Shown one piece after another: positions 1 to 7,656 of a stretch of DNA of 64,000 bases; within the stretch, counting starts at the first letter, position 1; every line of letters starts with the position of its first letter. Made by a program: the position numbers and the translations under genes. The DNA is taken from positions 30,464 through 94,463 of the forward strand of contig DVHG01000002.1 of assembly GCA_018712345.1 (NCBI GenBank), written 5' to 3'. The DNA comes from Candidatus Onthovicinus excrementipullorum. GTDB lineage: Bacteria; Bacillota; Clostridia; Oscillospirales; Acutalibacteraceae. The notes under the pieces were generated by a model. The model did not search any database. It was not told where the DNA came from and saw only the letters and a program-made list of their open reading frames with translations.

Positions 1-608
1 AACCGCTTCACCTCATCCACAACCTGCTGCGTCAGATTCAGGCGGCCGTCGTACATCGTCAGCAGCACGCCCTCCGTGTCCAGCGCGGGGTTATAGAGGC
101 GGCGCACCTGCCGAACGGTGTTGATGAGCTGCGAGAGGCCCTCCAGCGCATAGTACTCACACTGGATCGGGACCATAAACGTATCGGAGGCGCACAGCGC
201 GTTGATTGTAATCAGGCCGAGGGAGGGCGGGCAGTCGAGGAGGATAAAGTCGTAATCCTCCCGAATGCTGCCAAGCGCATACTTCAGCCTGGATTCCCGG
301 CGGTCGGCGTCTGCCAGCTCCAGCTCCGCCCCGGCGAGATCAATGTTGGCGGGCAGGATGTCCACCATCTGGTACATGCTGTGAACGATTGCCTGGGCCG
401 CCGGCGTGTCATTGATGAGAATGTCATAGGTGGAGTAGTGGATGGATTTTTTGTTGACGCCCATACCGCTGGTCGTATTCCCCTGGGGATCGATATCTAC
501 CAGCAGGGTGCGGAACCCGCGTGCGCCGATGGCTGCAGCCAGATTGACGGCTGTGGTCGTCTTGCCGACCCCGCCCTTTTGGTTGACGATTGAAATGATT
601 TTGCCCAT
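1..608 (-). CDS. parA: Chromosome partitioning ATPase ParA/Soj (partial, C-terminus beyond left edge)
   Basis: ATPase of the ParABS chromosome segregation system; as an ATP-bound dimer it coats the nucleoid and is released by ParB bound at parS. I read 202 codons from an ATG at 608 behind a GGGGG ribosome site; the gene continues past base 1. The deviant Walker A box KGGVGKTT is at residues 11-18, the A' box DIDPQG at 38-43 and the Walker B region LLDCPPSLG around residue 125. It follows noc on the same strand, as soj does in Bacillus, so a ParB/Spo0J gene is expected just outside the window. Its promoter abuts a perfect parS site. The family call is firm; the end cannot be checked. Confidence 0.95.
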   Translation of the reverse strand, partial: MGKIISIVNQKGGVGKTTTAVNLAAAIGARGFRTLLVDIDPQGNTTSGMGVNKKSIHYSTYDILINDTPAAQAIVHSMYQMVDILPANIDLAGAELELADADRRESRLKYALGSIREDYDFILLDCPPSLGLITINALCASDTFMVPIQCEYYALEGLSQLINTVRQVRRLYNPALDTEGVLLTMYDGRLNLTQQVVDEVKR

Positions 609-661
609 ATTGTGCCCCCTGTCTTGATACGCCCGGGACAGCGCCCGGGCGGCTGAATTTT

Positions 662-690
662 ATTGTACCACAGACCGGGGTAAAAGTAAA
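662..690 (-). promoter_or_regulatory. Candidate sigma-A promoter of parA
   Basis: On the minus strand a TTTACT -35 element (690-685) and a TACAAT -10 element (667-662) are separated by 17 bp, about 55 bp ahead of the parA start. The -35 box directly touches the parS site at 691-706, so ParB bound there could affect parA transcription. The elements are seen; their use is inferred. Confidence 0.5.
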
Positions 691-706
691 TGTTTCACGT
701 GAAACA
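691..706. promoter_or_regulatory. parS centromere site (perfect palindrome)
   Basis: The sequence TGTTTCACGTGAAACA is a perfect 16-bp palindrome and matches the conserved ParB/Spo0J binding site of bacteria. It lies between noc and parA, next to the parA -35 element. The Noc-binding consensus is different (centred on CCCGGG), so this is assigned to ParB rather than Noc. Confidence 0.95.
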
Positions 707-716
707 TGAAAAAGAG

Positions 717-743
717 AAAAAGCAGGCAAAACGCCTGCTTTTT
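717..743. terminator. Bidirectional intrinsic terminator between noc and parA
   Basis: An 11-bp perfect stem AAAAAGCAGGC / GCCTGCTTTTT with a 5-nt loop ends in a T-run on either strand. It lies 66 bp past the noc stop codon, so it most likely ends the noc transcript and makes parA depend on its own promoter. Confidence 0.8.
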
Positions 744-808
744 CCCGGATATGGGGTGTGAGAGAAAGATATGGCGGACAGCGGGTGGATGGGCCGCTGT
801 CCGTATGC

Positions 809-1669
809 TTAACGGCTGCCAGTCCTCAGAGAGGGCTCGCGGCCGGAAGCCGGCATGCGGTAGGCGACGGCCTTTGGGATGCGGACCGTGTAGGTGATGA
901 AGTTTTCATCCTCCGTCTTTTCACTGTCCGCCTCAATACCGGACCGGCGCATCGTATCGATAGCGTGTCCAATCGTATTGAGGAAAATACGCACGTCGCG
1001 GAACAAAAAGCGCACGTTTTTGTTTTTGTGCGCCTTTGGGGCCAGGCGGGATGCGATGAGCTTTTCCGTCTGGGAGACATTCAGGTCGTCACGGATCACC
1101 TGATCGAGGACTTCCTGCCGCTCCTTTTCCTGATCAAGCTTCAGCAGTGCACGCGCGTGGCGTTCCGTCAGGCCGGCGCGTTCAATCTGGGCGCACATTC
1201 TGGGGGAGAGGCGGAGGAGACGCAGCTTGTTGGAGAGGGTGGACTGCGCCTTGCCCAGCCGCAGGGCCATTTCCTCCTGCGTGAGCCCGTAGTGGTCCAT
1301 CAGGCTCTCGATGGCACGGGCCTCCTCAAAGAAGTTCAGGTCCTCCCGCTGCAAATTTTCAATCAGGGCAAATACGGCGGACTGTTCACTCCGCGCCCGG
1401 ATCACGATGCAGGGGATCGAACTCATCCCAATCATTTTGGCGGCGCGCAAACGCCGTTCCCCGGCAATGAGCTCATATCCACCGGCCTCCCGTGTGCGGA
1501 CACTGACGGGCTGAAGCATCCCGTTCTCATGGATGCTCTGTGCCAGCCCCTCCAGCTCGTCCATTGAAAAGCGGCGGCGCGGCTGATCCGGATTTGGATA
1601 AATCTCATCCCGCGGGATCATCAGAATGCTCCCCGCCGCGGGAGGAAGCGATTTCTTTTCATGCACCAT
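809..1669 (-). CDS. noc: Nucleoid occlusion protein Noc (ParB-family CTPase)
   Basis: ParB-fold DNA-binding CTPase which, in Bacillus, blocks Z-ring assembly over the nucleoid. The 286-aa product has the ParB N-terminal domain with the GERR CTP-binding box at residues 70-73, a helix-turn-helix around 120-150 (LTQEEMALRLGKAQST), and a C-terminal part (FRDVRIFLNTI, then TVRIPK) that resembles Noc more than Spo0J. Position between rsmG and parA is that of noc in Bacillus. The start at 1669 follows GGAGGG. The product begins almost directly with the ParB domain: the N-terminal amphipathic membrane-anchor helix of Bacillus Noc is not evident. It could be annotated simply as ParB/RepB family; I favour Noc by context and C-terminus. 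Confidence 0.85.
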   Translation of the reverse strand: MVHEKKSLPPAAGSILMIPRDEIYPNPDQPRRRFSMDELEGLAQSIHENGMLQPVSVRTREAGGYELIAGERRLRAAKMIGMSSIPCIVIRARSEQSAVFALIENLQREDLNFFEEARAIESLMDHYGLTQEEMALRLGKAQSTLSNKLRLLRLSPRMCAQIERAGLTERHARALLKLDQEKERQEVLDQVIRDDLNVSQTEKLIASRLAPKAHKNKNVRFLFRDVRIFLNTIGHAIDTMRRSGIEADSEKTEDENFITYTVRIPKAVAYRMPASGREPSLRTGSR

Positions 1670-1787
1670 AATAAAAGCCCTCCGTAAAAGTGGTGACGGA
1701 ACCTCGCCCTATTCCAAGGATAGCACGAATATTCCAAAAGTCCAGCATTTTACGTCGGGCAAAAGGGACGGGGATCGACACAGCGTG

Positions 1788-2507
1788 TCAGGAACCGATT
1801 TTTCGTTTGGCGATCTGTGCCGAAGGGCGCGGGTATTTTGGCGGAGTGTGCGATGTTTTTTCAACGGTCAAAATGTTCCGTTCCGCCGATTCCCCCAGAG
1901 TGAAATGATGAAACGCAATTTTTCCGCCGCCCAGCCGGGAGACGGCGGGGCGGGCCGCCTGCAGTTCATTTTCTGCGTCCGGCCCTTTCATGGCGGCAAA
2001 AATCCCGCCGATGCGGGTGAACGGCAGGCAGTATTCGCACAGCGTGTCCATCGCGGCGACGGCTCTGGCGGTCACAAAGTCAAACTGTTCGCGGTAATCC
2101 GGCCTGCGGCCGAGTTCTTCCGCCCGGGCGTGGACTACATCGGCGTGCAGTCCCAGTGCGTTTAAAACATCCTGAATGAACCGCAGCTTTTTCTGTGTGG
2201 AATCGAGCAGGGTCCATTTCAGGTCCGGACGGGCGATCAGCAGCACCAGCCCGGGGAAGCCGGCACCTGTTCCCACGTCAATGCAGCGGGCGCCCTGTGG
2301 GATATCCACCGCTGCGAGAACTGTCAGACTGTCCGCGAAGTGCTTGACAGCGATCTCCGCAGGCTCTATGATCGCCGTCAAATTGACGCGGGTGTTATAA
2401 TCGATCAGCATTTCGGCATAGCGGTCAAGCCTTTCGATTGCCGTTTCGTCAATTAAAACGCCCAAATGTGATAGAGCCTGAAGCAATGTTTCACGTGGAA
2501 CAATCAT
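1788..2507 (-). CDS. rsmG: 16S rRNA (guanine-527 N7)-methyltransferase RsmG
   Basis: SAM-dependent methyltransferase for G527 of 16S rRNA (the old GidB). The SAM-binding loop DVGTGAGFPGL is followed by LLDSTQKKLRF, and RAVAAMD marks the family's later motif. I chose the ATG at 2507, which has AGGAG seven bases upstream and gives 239 aa; an ATG six codons earlier overlaps mnmG and has no ribosome site. It starts one base after the mnmG stop (TGACATG), so the two are co-translated. A parS site occupies codons 2-7. The C-terminus is a basic tail (PSAQIAKRKIGS). Confidence 0.96.
   Translation of the reverse strand: MIVPRETLLQALSHLGVLIDETAIERLDRYAEMLIDYNTRVNLTAIIEPAEIAVKHFADSLTVLAAVDIPQGARCIDVGTGAGFPGLVLLIARPDLKWTLLDSTQKKLRFIQDVLNALGLHADVVHARAEELGRRPDYREQFDFVTARAVAAMDTLCEYCLPFTRIGGIFAAMKGPDAENELQAARPAVSRLGGGKIAFHHFTLGESAERNILTVEKTSHTPPKYPRPSAQIAKRKIGS
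2487..2502. promoter_or_regulatory. parS centromere site inside the 5' end of rsmG
   Basis: TGTTTCACGTGGAACA; its complement TGTTCCACGTGAAACA is the classical Bacillus parS sequence. It is embedded in coding sequence (codons 2-7 of rsmG), 1.8 kb from the other parS copy at 691-706. Confidence 0.92.
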
Positions 2508-2508
2508 G

Positions 2509-4389
2509 TCAAAACTCCTGTTCATTCCGGATGGACCGGAGAAAGATTAACAATACGGAAATATCGGCGGGCGTCACACCGGAAATACGGGAGGCCTGGC
2601 CCACGTTTTCCGGGCGGATCCGCGCGAGCTTTTCCGCGGCCTCCAGCCGAAGGCCGGTGACCTGTTCATAGCGGATGGAGGCGGGGATCCGCTGAACCTC
2701 CAGCCGGCGCATCTCTGCGATCTGCGCCTCCTGACGGCGGATGTATCCCTCATATTTGATCTGCGTCTGGACCTGCTCCGTCACCTCGGCGGGCAGGGGA
2801 GGACGGCTGCTGTCAAAGGGGGTCAGCATGTTATAATCGACCTGTGGGCGGCGCAGCAGCTCCGCCGCTGTAACCCCGGAGTGAACCGGGGCTGTGCCGG
2901 CCTGCTCAAGCATTGCGTTGAGCGCGTCGCTCGGGGGGAGCACCGTGTTGCGGACGCGCGCGCTTTCGCGCTCAATCTGCTCCCGCTTTTTTAAAAAACG
3001 AGCCCATTTTTCATCGCTGATCAGCCCCAGCTCACGCCCATACGGAGTCAGGCGCAGGTCGGCATTATCCTGCCGCAGGACAAGGCGATACTCCGAGCGG
3101 GAAGTCATCATCCGGTACGGGTCGGAGCAGCCCTTGGTGACGAGATCATCAATCAGCGTGCCGATGTAGGAGGAGGCCCGGTCAAGGATGAAGGGCGGTT
3201 TGCCCTGCACCTTGCGCGCGGCGTTGATCCCGGCGATCAGTCCCTGGGCGGCTGCCTCCTCATATCCGCTTGATCCGTTGAACTGCCCGGCGCCGAACAG
3301 CCCCTCAAAGTCCAGAAATTCCAGCGAGGGACGCAGGGCGAGCGGATCCACGCAGTCGTACTCGATGGCGTATGCCGCACGCATGACCTGCGCGTGTTCC
3401 AGGCCGGGGATCGTGTGCAGAAAGGCGAGCTGGACGTCCACAGGGAGGGAGGAGGAGAGGCCCTGCAAATACATCTCACTCGTGTTCAGCCCGCACGGTT
3501 CAATAAAAATCTGATGGCGCTCCTTGTCCGAAAAACGGACGATTTTATCCTCGATGCTGGGGCAGTAGCGCGGCCCGACCCCCTCGATTTTTCCGCCGTA
3601 GAGCGGGGAGCGATGCAGATTTTTCAGGATAATATCCTTTGTCGCCTGATTTGTATAGGTGATGTAGCAGGAACGCCTGTTGGCGATCTGCGTTGTTTCA
3701 TAAAAGGAGAACGGGACGATGTGCGCATCCCCGGGCTGCACCTCCGTCTTCTCAAAGTCAATGGAGTTACCGTTGACGCGCGCGGGGGTGCCCGTTTTAA
3801 ATCGGCGTACCGGAATGCCAAGCTCCCGTAGGGACTGCGCCAGCGCCGTAGAGGGGAACATGCCGTCCGGTCCGCTCTCATAGGAGACATCGCCGATATA
3901 CACACGCCCCGCAAGGAAGGTCCCCGTCGCCAGTACCACGGCCTGTGCCGTGTAGCACTCCTCCAGCCGTGTCCGCAGCTCCCAGCCGCTGTCCGTACGC
4001 CGCAGACTGACGATCTCCGCCTGTTTGAGCGTAAGGTTTGCGGTGTTTTCCAGCGTGTACTTCATCTCCGCCGAATAGGCGCGGCGATCGATCTGCGCAC
4101 GCAGACTGTGGACTGCGGGGCCTTTGGACAGGTTGAGCATCCGGCTCTGGATGGTGTTCCGGTCCGCCGCGATGCCCATCTGACCGCCCAGCGCGTCAAT
4201 CTCCCGCACCAGGTGCCCCTTGGAGGTGCCGCCAATAGAGGGGTTGCATGGCATATTGCCTACCCAGTCCAGATTGATGGTGAATACCGCTGTACTGGCG
4301 CCCAGCCGTGCGGCGGCAAGGCCCGCTTCAATCCCGGCATGTCCAGCGCCAATGACGGCTATATCGTATGTTCCAGCAAAAAATTCCAT
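2509..4389 (-). CDS. mnmG: tRNA uridine-5-carboxymethylaminomethyl(34) synthesis enzyme MnmG
   Basis: FAD enzyme that with MnmE modifies the wobble uridine of several tRNAs (old name GidA). The start at 4389 puts the FAD dinucleotide loop GAGHAG at residues 14-19, as usual for the family, and gives 626 aa; an upstream extension to 4443 is possible but adds non-conserved sequence. Other landmarks are the family strings CNPSIGGTSKGHLVREIDAL near residue 45 and the C-terminal helical end GVTPADISVLLIFL. It lies 95 bp downstream of mnmE, its functional partner, and is one base from rsmG. Complete and typical in length. Confidence 0.97.
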   Translation of the reverse strand: MEFFAGTYDIAVIGAGHAGIEAGLAAARLGASTAVFTINLDWVGNMPCNPSIGGTSKGHLVREIDALGGQMGIAADRNTIQSRMLNLSKGPAVHSLRAQIDRRAYSAEMKYTLENTANLTLKQAEIVSLRRTDSGWELRTRLEECYTAQAVVLATGTFLAGRVYIGDVSYESGPDGMFPSTALAQSLRELGIPVRRFKTGTPARVNGNSIDFEKTEVQPGDAHIVPFSFYETTQIANRRSCYITYTNQATKDIILKNLHRSPLYGGKIEGVGPRYCPSIEDKIVRFSDKERHQIFIEPCGLNTSEMYLQGLSSSLPVDVQLAFLHTIPGLEHAQVMRAAYAIEYDCVDPLALRPSLEFLDFEGLFGAGQFNGSSGYEEAAAQGLIAGINAARKVQGKPPFILDRASSYIGTLIDDLVTKGCSDPYRMMTSRSEYRLVLRQDNADLRLTPYGRELGLISDEKWARFLKKREQIERESARVRNTVLPPSDALNAMLEQAGTAPVHSGVTAAELLRRPQVDYNMLTPFDSSRPPLPAEVTEQVQTQIKYEGYIRRQEAQIAEMRRLEVQRIPASIRYEQVTGLRLEAAEKLARIRPENVGQASRISGVTPADISVLLIFLRSIRNEQEF

Positions 4390-4484
4390 TAAACTTCCCG
4401 CCTGTATCATTATAAAATGGACTGTGCTGCCCGTATCGCACAATGAAATGCTGAATCGCCGGATTCAGTCCATTGTTTTCAGAG

Positions 4485-5855
4485 CTATTTCCCAACGCAG
4501 AATTTTGAAAACACCTCGTCAACCACGGCCTCGCCGGCCCGTTCGCCTGTGAGTTCCATCAGGGCGGACAGCGCATCCTGAATGCATACCGTCACCGCAT
4601 CCAGCGTGACGCCCGCGGTCAACGCGTCCAGCGCCTCCCGTACGGCCGTCCGGGCGCGGTTGCAGCAATCACGCTGGCGGTCGCTGATCAGCAGGGGAGC
4701 GCCGGTATCAAATCCGGCGGTGCCAAGGGCGCGTGCGATGGCGCGCTCAAGTTCGGCGGCGCCTGTGCCGTCCGTGGCGCAGATTTCCGCGCAGCAGGGA
4801 ATCTTTTCCCGAATGGGGGCAAAGTCAATCGCCGGAGCCAGATCGGACTTGTTGATCACGGCCACAGCCGTCCGCGCGGCACACAGGCTCAGTAATTGAT
4901 AGTCTTCTGCGTCGAGCGGGCGGGAGCGATCGAAAACGGCCAGGATAAGCTGCGCCTCCTCCAGGCGCCCGCGCGCCCGGTCCACCCCGATCTTTTCAAC
5001 CGGATCGGGCGTGTCGCGCAGGCCGGCCGTGTCGGCGAGACGGAGCGTCACACCCGCCACCTGGACAGTCTCCTCCACGATGTCACGCGTTGTCCCGGCG
5101 ATGTCGGTCACGATGGAGCGCTCCTCGCCGGAGAGCAGATTCATCAAAGCAGACTTCCCCACGTTGGGCCGCCCCGCAATCACGGTAGTGACACCCTCCC
5201 GAATCAGTTTTCCGGTATCAAAACGGGCAAGCAGATTTTCCAGGTCCGCCAGCGCCTCTTCCAGTGTCTGCTGTACCTGTTCCGGGCGCAGTTCGGGGAT
5301 CTCGTCCTCCGGGTAGTCGGCAAAGGCCGCCAGATGTGCGGCGAGCGCCAGCAGGCTTTCCCGGACCCCGGAGAGATCCCGGCTCAGCCGCCCGCCGAGC
5401 GTACCCAGTGCGGCCCGTGCTGCAGCCTGACCCTGGGCGGAAATGATCTGCATCACGGATTCAGCCTGCGCCAGATCCATTTTCCCGTTGAGGAAGGCGC
5501 GCTTTGTAAACTCGCCGGCCTGTGCGGGCGTGGCGCCGGCGTCAATCACACAGCGCAGTACGCCGCGCGTGACAGCCTGACCGCCGTGGCAGGAGAGCTC
5601 TACGACATCCTCACCCGTATAGCTGTGCGGCGCGCGGAAAATAAGAGCCACTGCCTCATCCACCGCTTCGCCGGTGACTGGCTCACAGACCATGCCATGC
5701 ATGGCGGTGTAGCCGGCCGCCTCTGAAAGGGACCTGCCCGAGGAGGCGCGGAATACGCGTGCCGCAATCTGGAGTGCCTGCCCGCCGGAAATTCGAATTA
5801 CACTGATGGAGCCCTCGCCGGCCGGTGTGGCCACGGCCGCGATTGTATCTGCCAT
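4485..5855 (-). CDS. mnmE: tRNA modification GTPase MnmE
   Basis: Potassium-activated GTPase that partners MnmG in forming cmnm5U34 in tRNA. The 456-aa protein has the N-terminal tetrahydrofolate-binding domain, then a G domain inserted in a helical domain: G1 GRPNVGKS at about 228-235, DTAGLRDT near 275, NKSD near 335, and the conserved C-terminal Cys motif as FCVGK at the very end. The ATG at 5855 follows AGGAGG. It heads the mnmE-mnmG-rsmG run. In many Firmicutes jag, yidC, rnpA and rpmH lie upstream; here there is a terminator and unrelated genes instead. Confidence 0.97.
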   Translation of the reverse strand: MADTIAAVATPAGEGSISVIRISGGQALQIAARVFRASSGRSLSEAAGYTAMHGMVCEPVTGEAVDEAVALIFRAPHSYTGEDVVELSCHGGQAVTRGVLRCVIDAGATPAQAGEFTKRAFLNGKMDLAQAESVMQIISAQGQAAARAALGTLGGRLSRDLSGVRESLLALAAHLAAFADYPEDEIPELRPEQVQQTLEEALADLENLLARFDTGKLIREGVTTVIAGRPNVGKSALMNLLSGEERSIVTDIAGTTRDIVEETVQVAGVTLRLADTAGLRDTPDPVEKIGVDRARGRLEEAQLILAVFDRSRPLDAEDYQLLSLCAARTAVAVINKSDLAPAIDFAPIREKIPCCAEICATDGTGAAELERAIARALGTAGFDTGAPLLISDRQRDCCNRARTAVREALDALTAGVTLDAVTVCIQDALSALMELTGERAGEAVVDEVFSKFCVGK

Positions 5856-5889
5856 AAAAACCTCCTGTCAGCGGCTAAAGCCGCACAGC

Positions 5890-5910
5890 AAAAAGGCGGG
5901 TTTCCCCGCC
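5890..5910 (-). terminator. Intrinsic terminator upstream of mnmE
   Basis: A GGCGGG/CCCGCC hairpin (5895-5910) followed on the minus strand by a five-base T-run (5894-5890). It lies just past the stop of the 5927-6496 gene and only 35 bp before the mnmE start, so mnmE needs read-through or a promoter overlapping this hairpin. Confidence 0.65.
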
Positions 5911-5926
5911 GGACGCCGGATGCGGC

Positions 5927-6496
5927 TCAGCGGACAAAACCCGCCGCGTCGATCTGACGCTTTACATACTCACTGAATGTCTCGTAAATCTGTGTGCCGA
6001 GCGCGCGGATCTGCTCATTGGTCTCCATGTCACAGAGCATGGCAAACGCCTTCCCGATATTGGCGCCTGTATTGCCTCCCTTGCGCAGCTCCAGGTAGTA
6101 AAAAGTAAACGCGCCGCCGTCAGAAATATTGCTGTAGAACTCCGGCGCGCGGACCATCAGCTTTTCATAAAAGGCGTTGATCGCCGTAGTTGCCAGCAGC
6201 TGATTGGGGATCAGCGCGTGCATACCGGACTCTGCGGTAAACGTGGCCAATACCCGGATTTGATAAAGAATCTCCGGATCGTTGGCATATTTGCCGGAAA
6301 GAGCCTCCAGCTCCCCATCGCAAGGAGCAAGCTGTGACAGCGCGGAGCCGAGCAGGCATGCGCGGCGGCTGTTCCCATTGCGGCGCTGGGCCATCATCTC
6401 ATCAGCCAGGCGCCGCAGATCGTCATCTGTCCGGCGTTCCTCCAGCTTCTCGTCCCGTTCCGGGTCAAAAATCTTGATATCTTCATCTGCGTTCAT
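5927..6496 (-). CDS. Protein of unknown function downstream of the PHP phosphoesterase
   Basis: I do not recognise this 189-aa protein. It is predicted soluble: an acidic and arginine-rich start (MNADEDIKIFDPERDEKLEE), then mainly helical sequence with no signal peptide, membrane span or known catalytic motif. I chose the ATG at 6496, which has AGGTGAAG just upstream; an earlier in-frame ATG at 6520 overlaps the preceding gene and lacks a ribosome site. Either way it is translationally coupled to the PHP-domain gene, whose stop is at 6513, and probably shares its transcript, ended by the hairpin at 5890. A small regulatory or adaptor protein is possible, but nothing proves it. Confidence 0.75.
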   Translation of the reverse strand: MNADEDIKIFDPERDEKLEERRTDDDLRRLADEMMAQRRNGNSRRACLLGSALSQLAPCDGELEALSGKYANDPEILYQIRVLATFTAESGMHALIPNQLLATTAINAFYEKLMVRAPEFYSNISDGGAFTFYYLELRKGGNTGANIGKAFAMLCDMETNEQIRALGTQIYETFSEYVKRQIDAAGFVR

Positions 6497-6512
6497 CAGC
6501 TTCACCTGCCCT

Positions 6513-7391
6513 TTATCCATTCGCTGCCGCTTTTTTCGCCGCGGCAGCCTCCCTGCGTTTCTTTTTGGTCTTATAATTGAGCAGTGCGTCCAGCTCCGTC
6601 TCTCCGAGTCCGTAGGAACCGACGGCGACCTTTCGCTTATTATACATGCCGTGGAAGTCACTGCCGCCGGTGACCAGCAGGCCGTGTGCAGCGGCATAGG
6701 AGCGCAGCATATCCGTCTGCTGTCTATCGGCCGACGGGTGATAGACCTCAATCCCGTCCAGGCCGAGCGAAACGAGCTCTTCCATCACACCGATGCTGTC
6801 GTATTCATACGGATGGGCCAGTACGGCGATGCCGCCCGCCTCATGGATTTCACTGAGGACCTCCCGGCAGTCCGGATACCGGATGGGGACTTTAATATTA
6901 TGCTCACCAGGGTGAATGAACAGTTCGTCAAACAGTTCGCCGAAGATGGAGTCCGCGATGCCGGCATCCATCAGGGCGTGCATGATGTGCTGCTTGTAAA
7001 TATTAGTGCTGCCCGCAGTGCTGCGCAGGATAAACTCCGGCGGCAGATTAAAGCGTTTGGCGGCCCGCAGAACCATATACTGCCCGGCGCGCCGTCGCGC
7101 GACAGAGATGCGCTTGCACAGCCCCTCCAGACGGTCCGGGTGATCAGCGAGATAGCAGAGGAGATGCACATTGCGCCCCGTCTCCGGGTCCGCCGTGGAC
7201 AACTCCACACCGGGAATCACATTTACACCGTGGCGCTGGCCGATCACCTTTCCGCGCAGCGTCGCGGCCATGGAGTCATGGTCCGTGATGCCGATCACCG
7301 AAACACCCGTGCTGGCAGCAAGGGTGATCAGCTCCTCAATCCCAAGGGAACCGTCCGAAAGTTTTGTATGGCAGTGTAAATCCGCAAACAT
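6513..7391 (-). CDS. PHP-domain phosphoesterase (TrpH/RNase AM-like)
   Basis: Metal-dependent phosphoesterase of the PHP family; related proteins act on 3',5'-bisphosphonucleotides or trim RNA 5' ends. The metal ligands are visible: DLHCHTKLSDGS at residues 4-15, TDHDS near 36-40, a Glu in PGVELS, HPYEYDS near 190, and SDFHG near 245. The C-terminus is a lysine/alanine-rich tail (KTKKKRREAAAAKKAAANG), unusual but plausible. A good minus-strand promoter precedes it (7449-7477), and the unknown gene at 5927-6496 follows with overlap. The exact substrate cannot be told from sequence. Confidence 0.85.
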   Translation of the reverse strand: MFADLHCHTKLSDGSLGIEELITLAASTGVSVIGITDHDSMAATLRGKVIGQRHGVNVIPGVELSTADPETGRNVHLLCYLADHPDRLEGLCKRISVARRRAGQYMVLRAAKRFNLPPEFILRSTAGSTNIYKQHIMHALMDAGIADSIFGELFDELFIHPGEHNIKVPIRYPDCREVLSEIHEAGGIAVLAHPYEYDSIGVMEELVSLGLDGIEVYHPSADRQQTDMLRSYAAAHGLLVTGGSDFHGMYNKRKVAVGSYGLGETELDALLNYKTKKKRREAAAAKKAAANG

Positions 7392-7448
7392 CTTCTCACC
7401 ATCCGTTTTTTAGGCAGACCTGCTCAATATAGAATCATTATCAAGTTT

Positions 7449-7477
7449 ATTATACGCCTTTTTTTTATTTTTCGCAA
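7449..7477 (-). promoter_or_regulatory. Candidate sigma-A promoter of the PHP-domain gene
   Basis: Minus strand: TTGCGA (7477-7472), a 17-bp spacer and a perfect TATAAT (7454-7449), about 58 bp upstream of the start codon at 7391. The surrounding T-rich stretch fits a promoter. Confidence 0.6.
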
Positions 7478-7560
7478 GGCAAACCCCTGTACACCTTGCA
7501 AAATTGTGAAAACAGCCCCTTGCCGAGGGCACAGCGGGGACAGGATTGGCAGAAAATATA

Positions 7561-7584
7561 AAAACCCGCTCCGGGAAAGAGCGG
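7561..7584 (-). terminator. Intrinsic terminator of the zapA-U32 transcript
   Basis: Six-bp GC stem CCGCTC/GAGCGG with a 7-nt loop; on the minus strand it is followed by GTTTTTATATTTT. It lies about 70 bp beyond the U32 gene stop. The rest of 7392-7656 holds only this hairpin and the PHP promoter. Confidence 0.65.
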
Positions 7585-7656
7585 ATTTACGAATATATTT
7601 GGCAGGGTTGGGCGTTTTTAGACGAAGCGCCAGGACGAGCGTTTTTGAGCGCCGGG

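Noticed and set aside
691-706. Reading the 16-bp palindrome as a Noc-binding site
   Set aside because: The sequence has the CACGTG core of parS, not the CCCGGG core of Noc sites.
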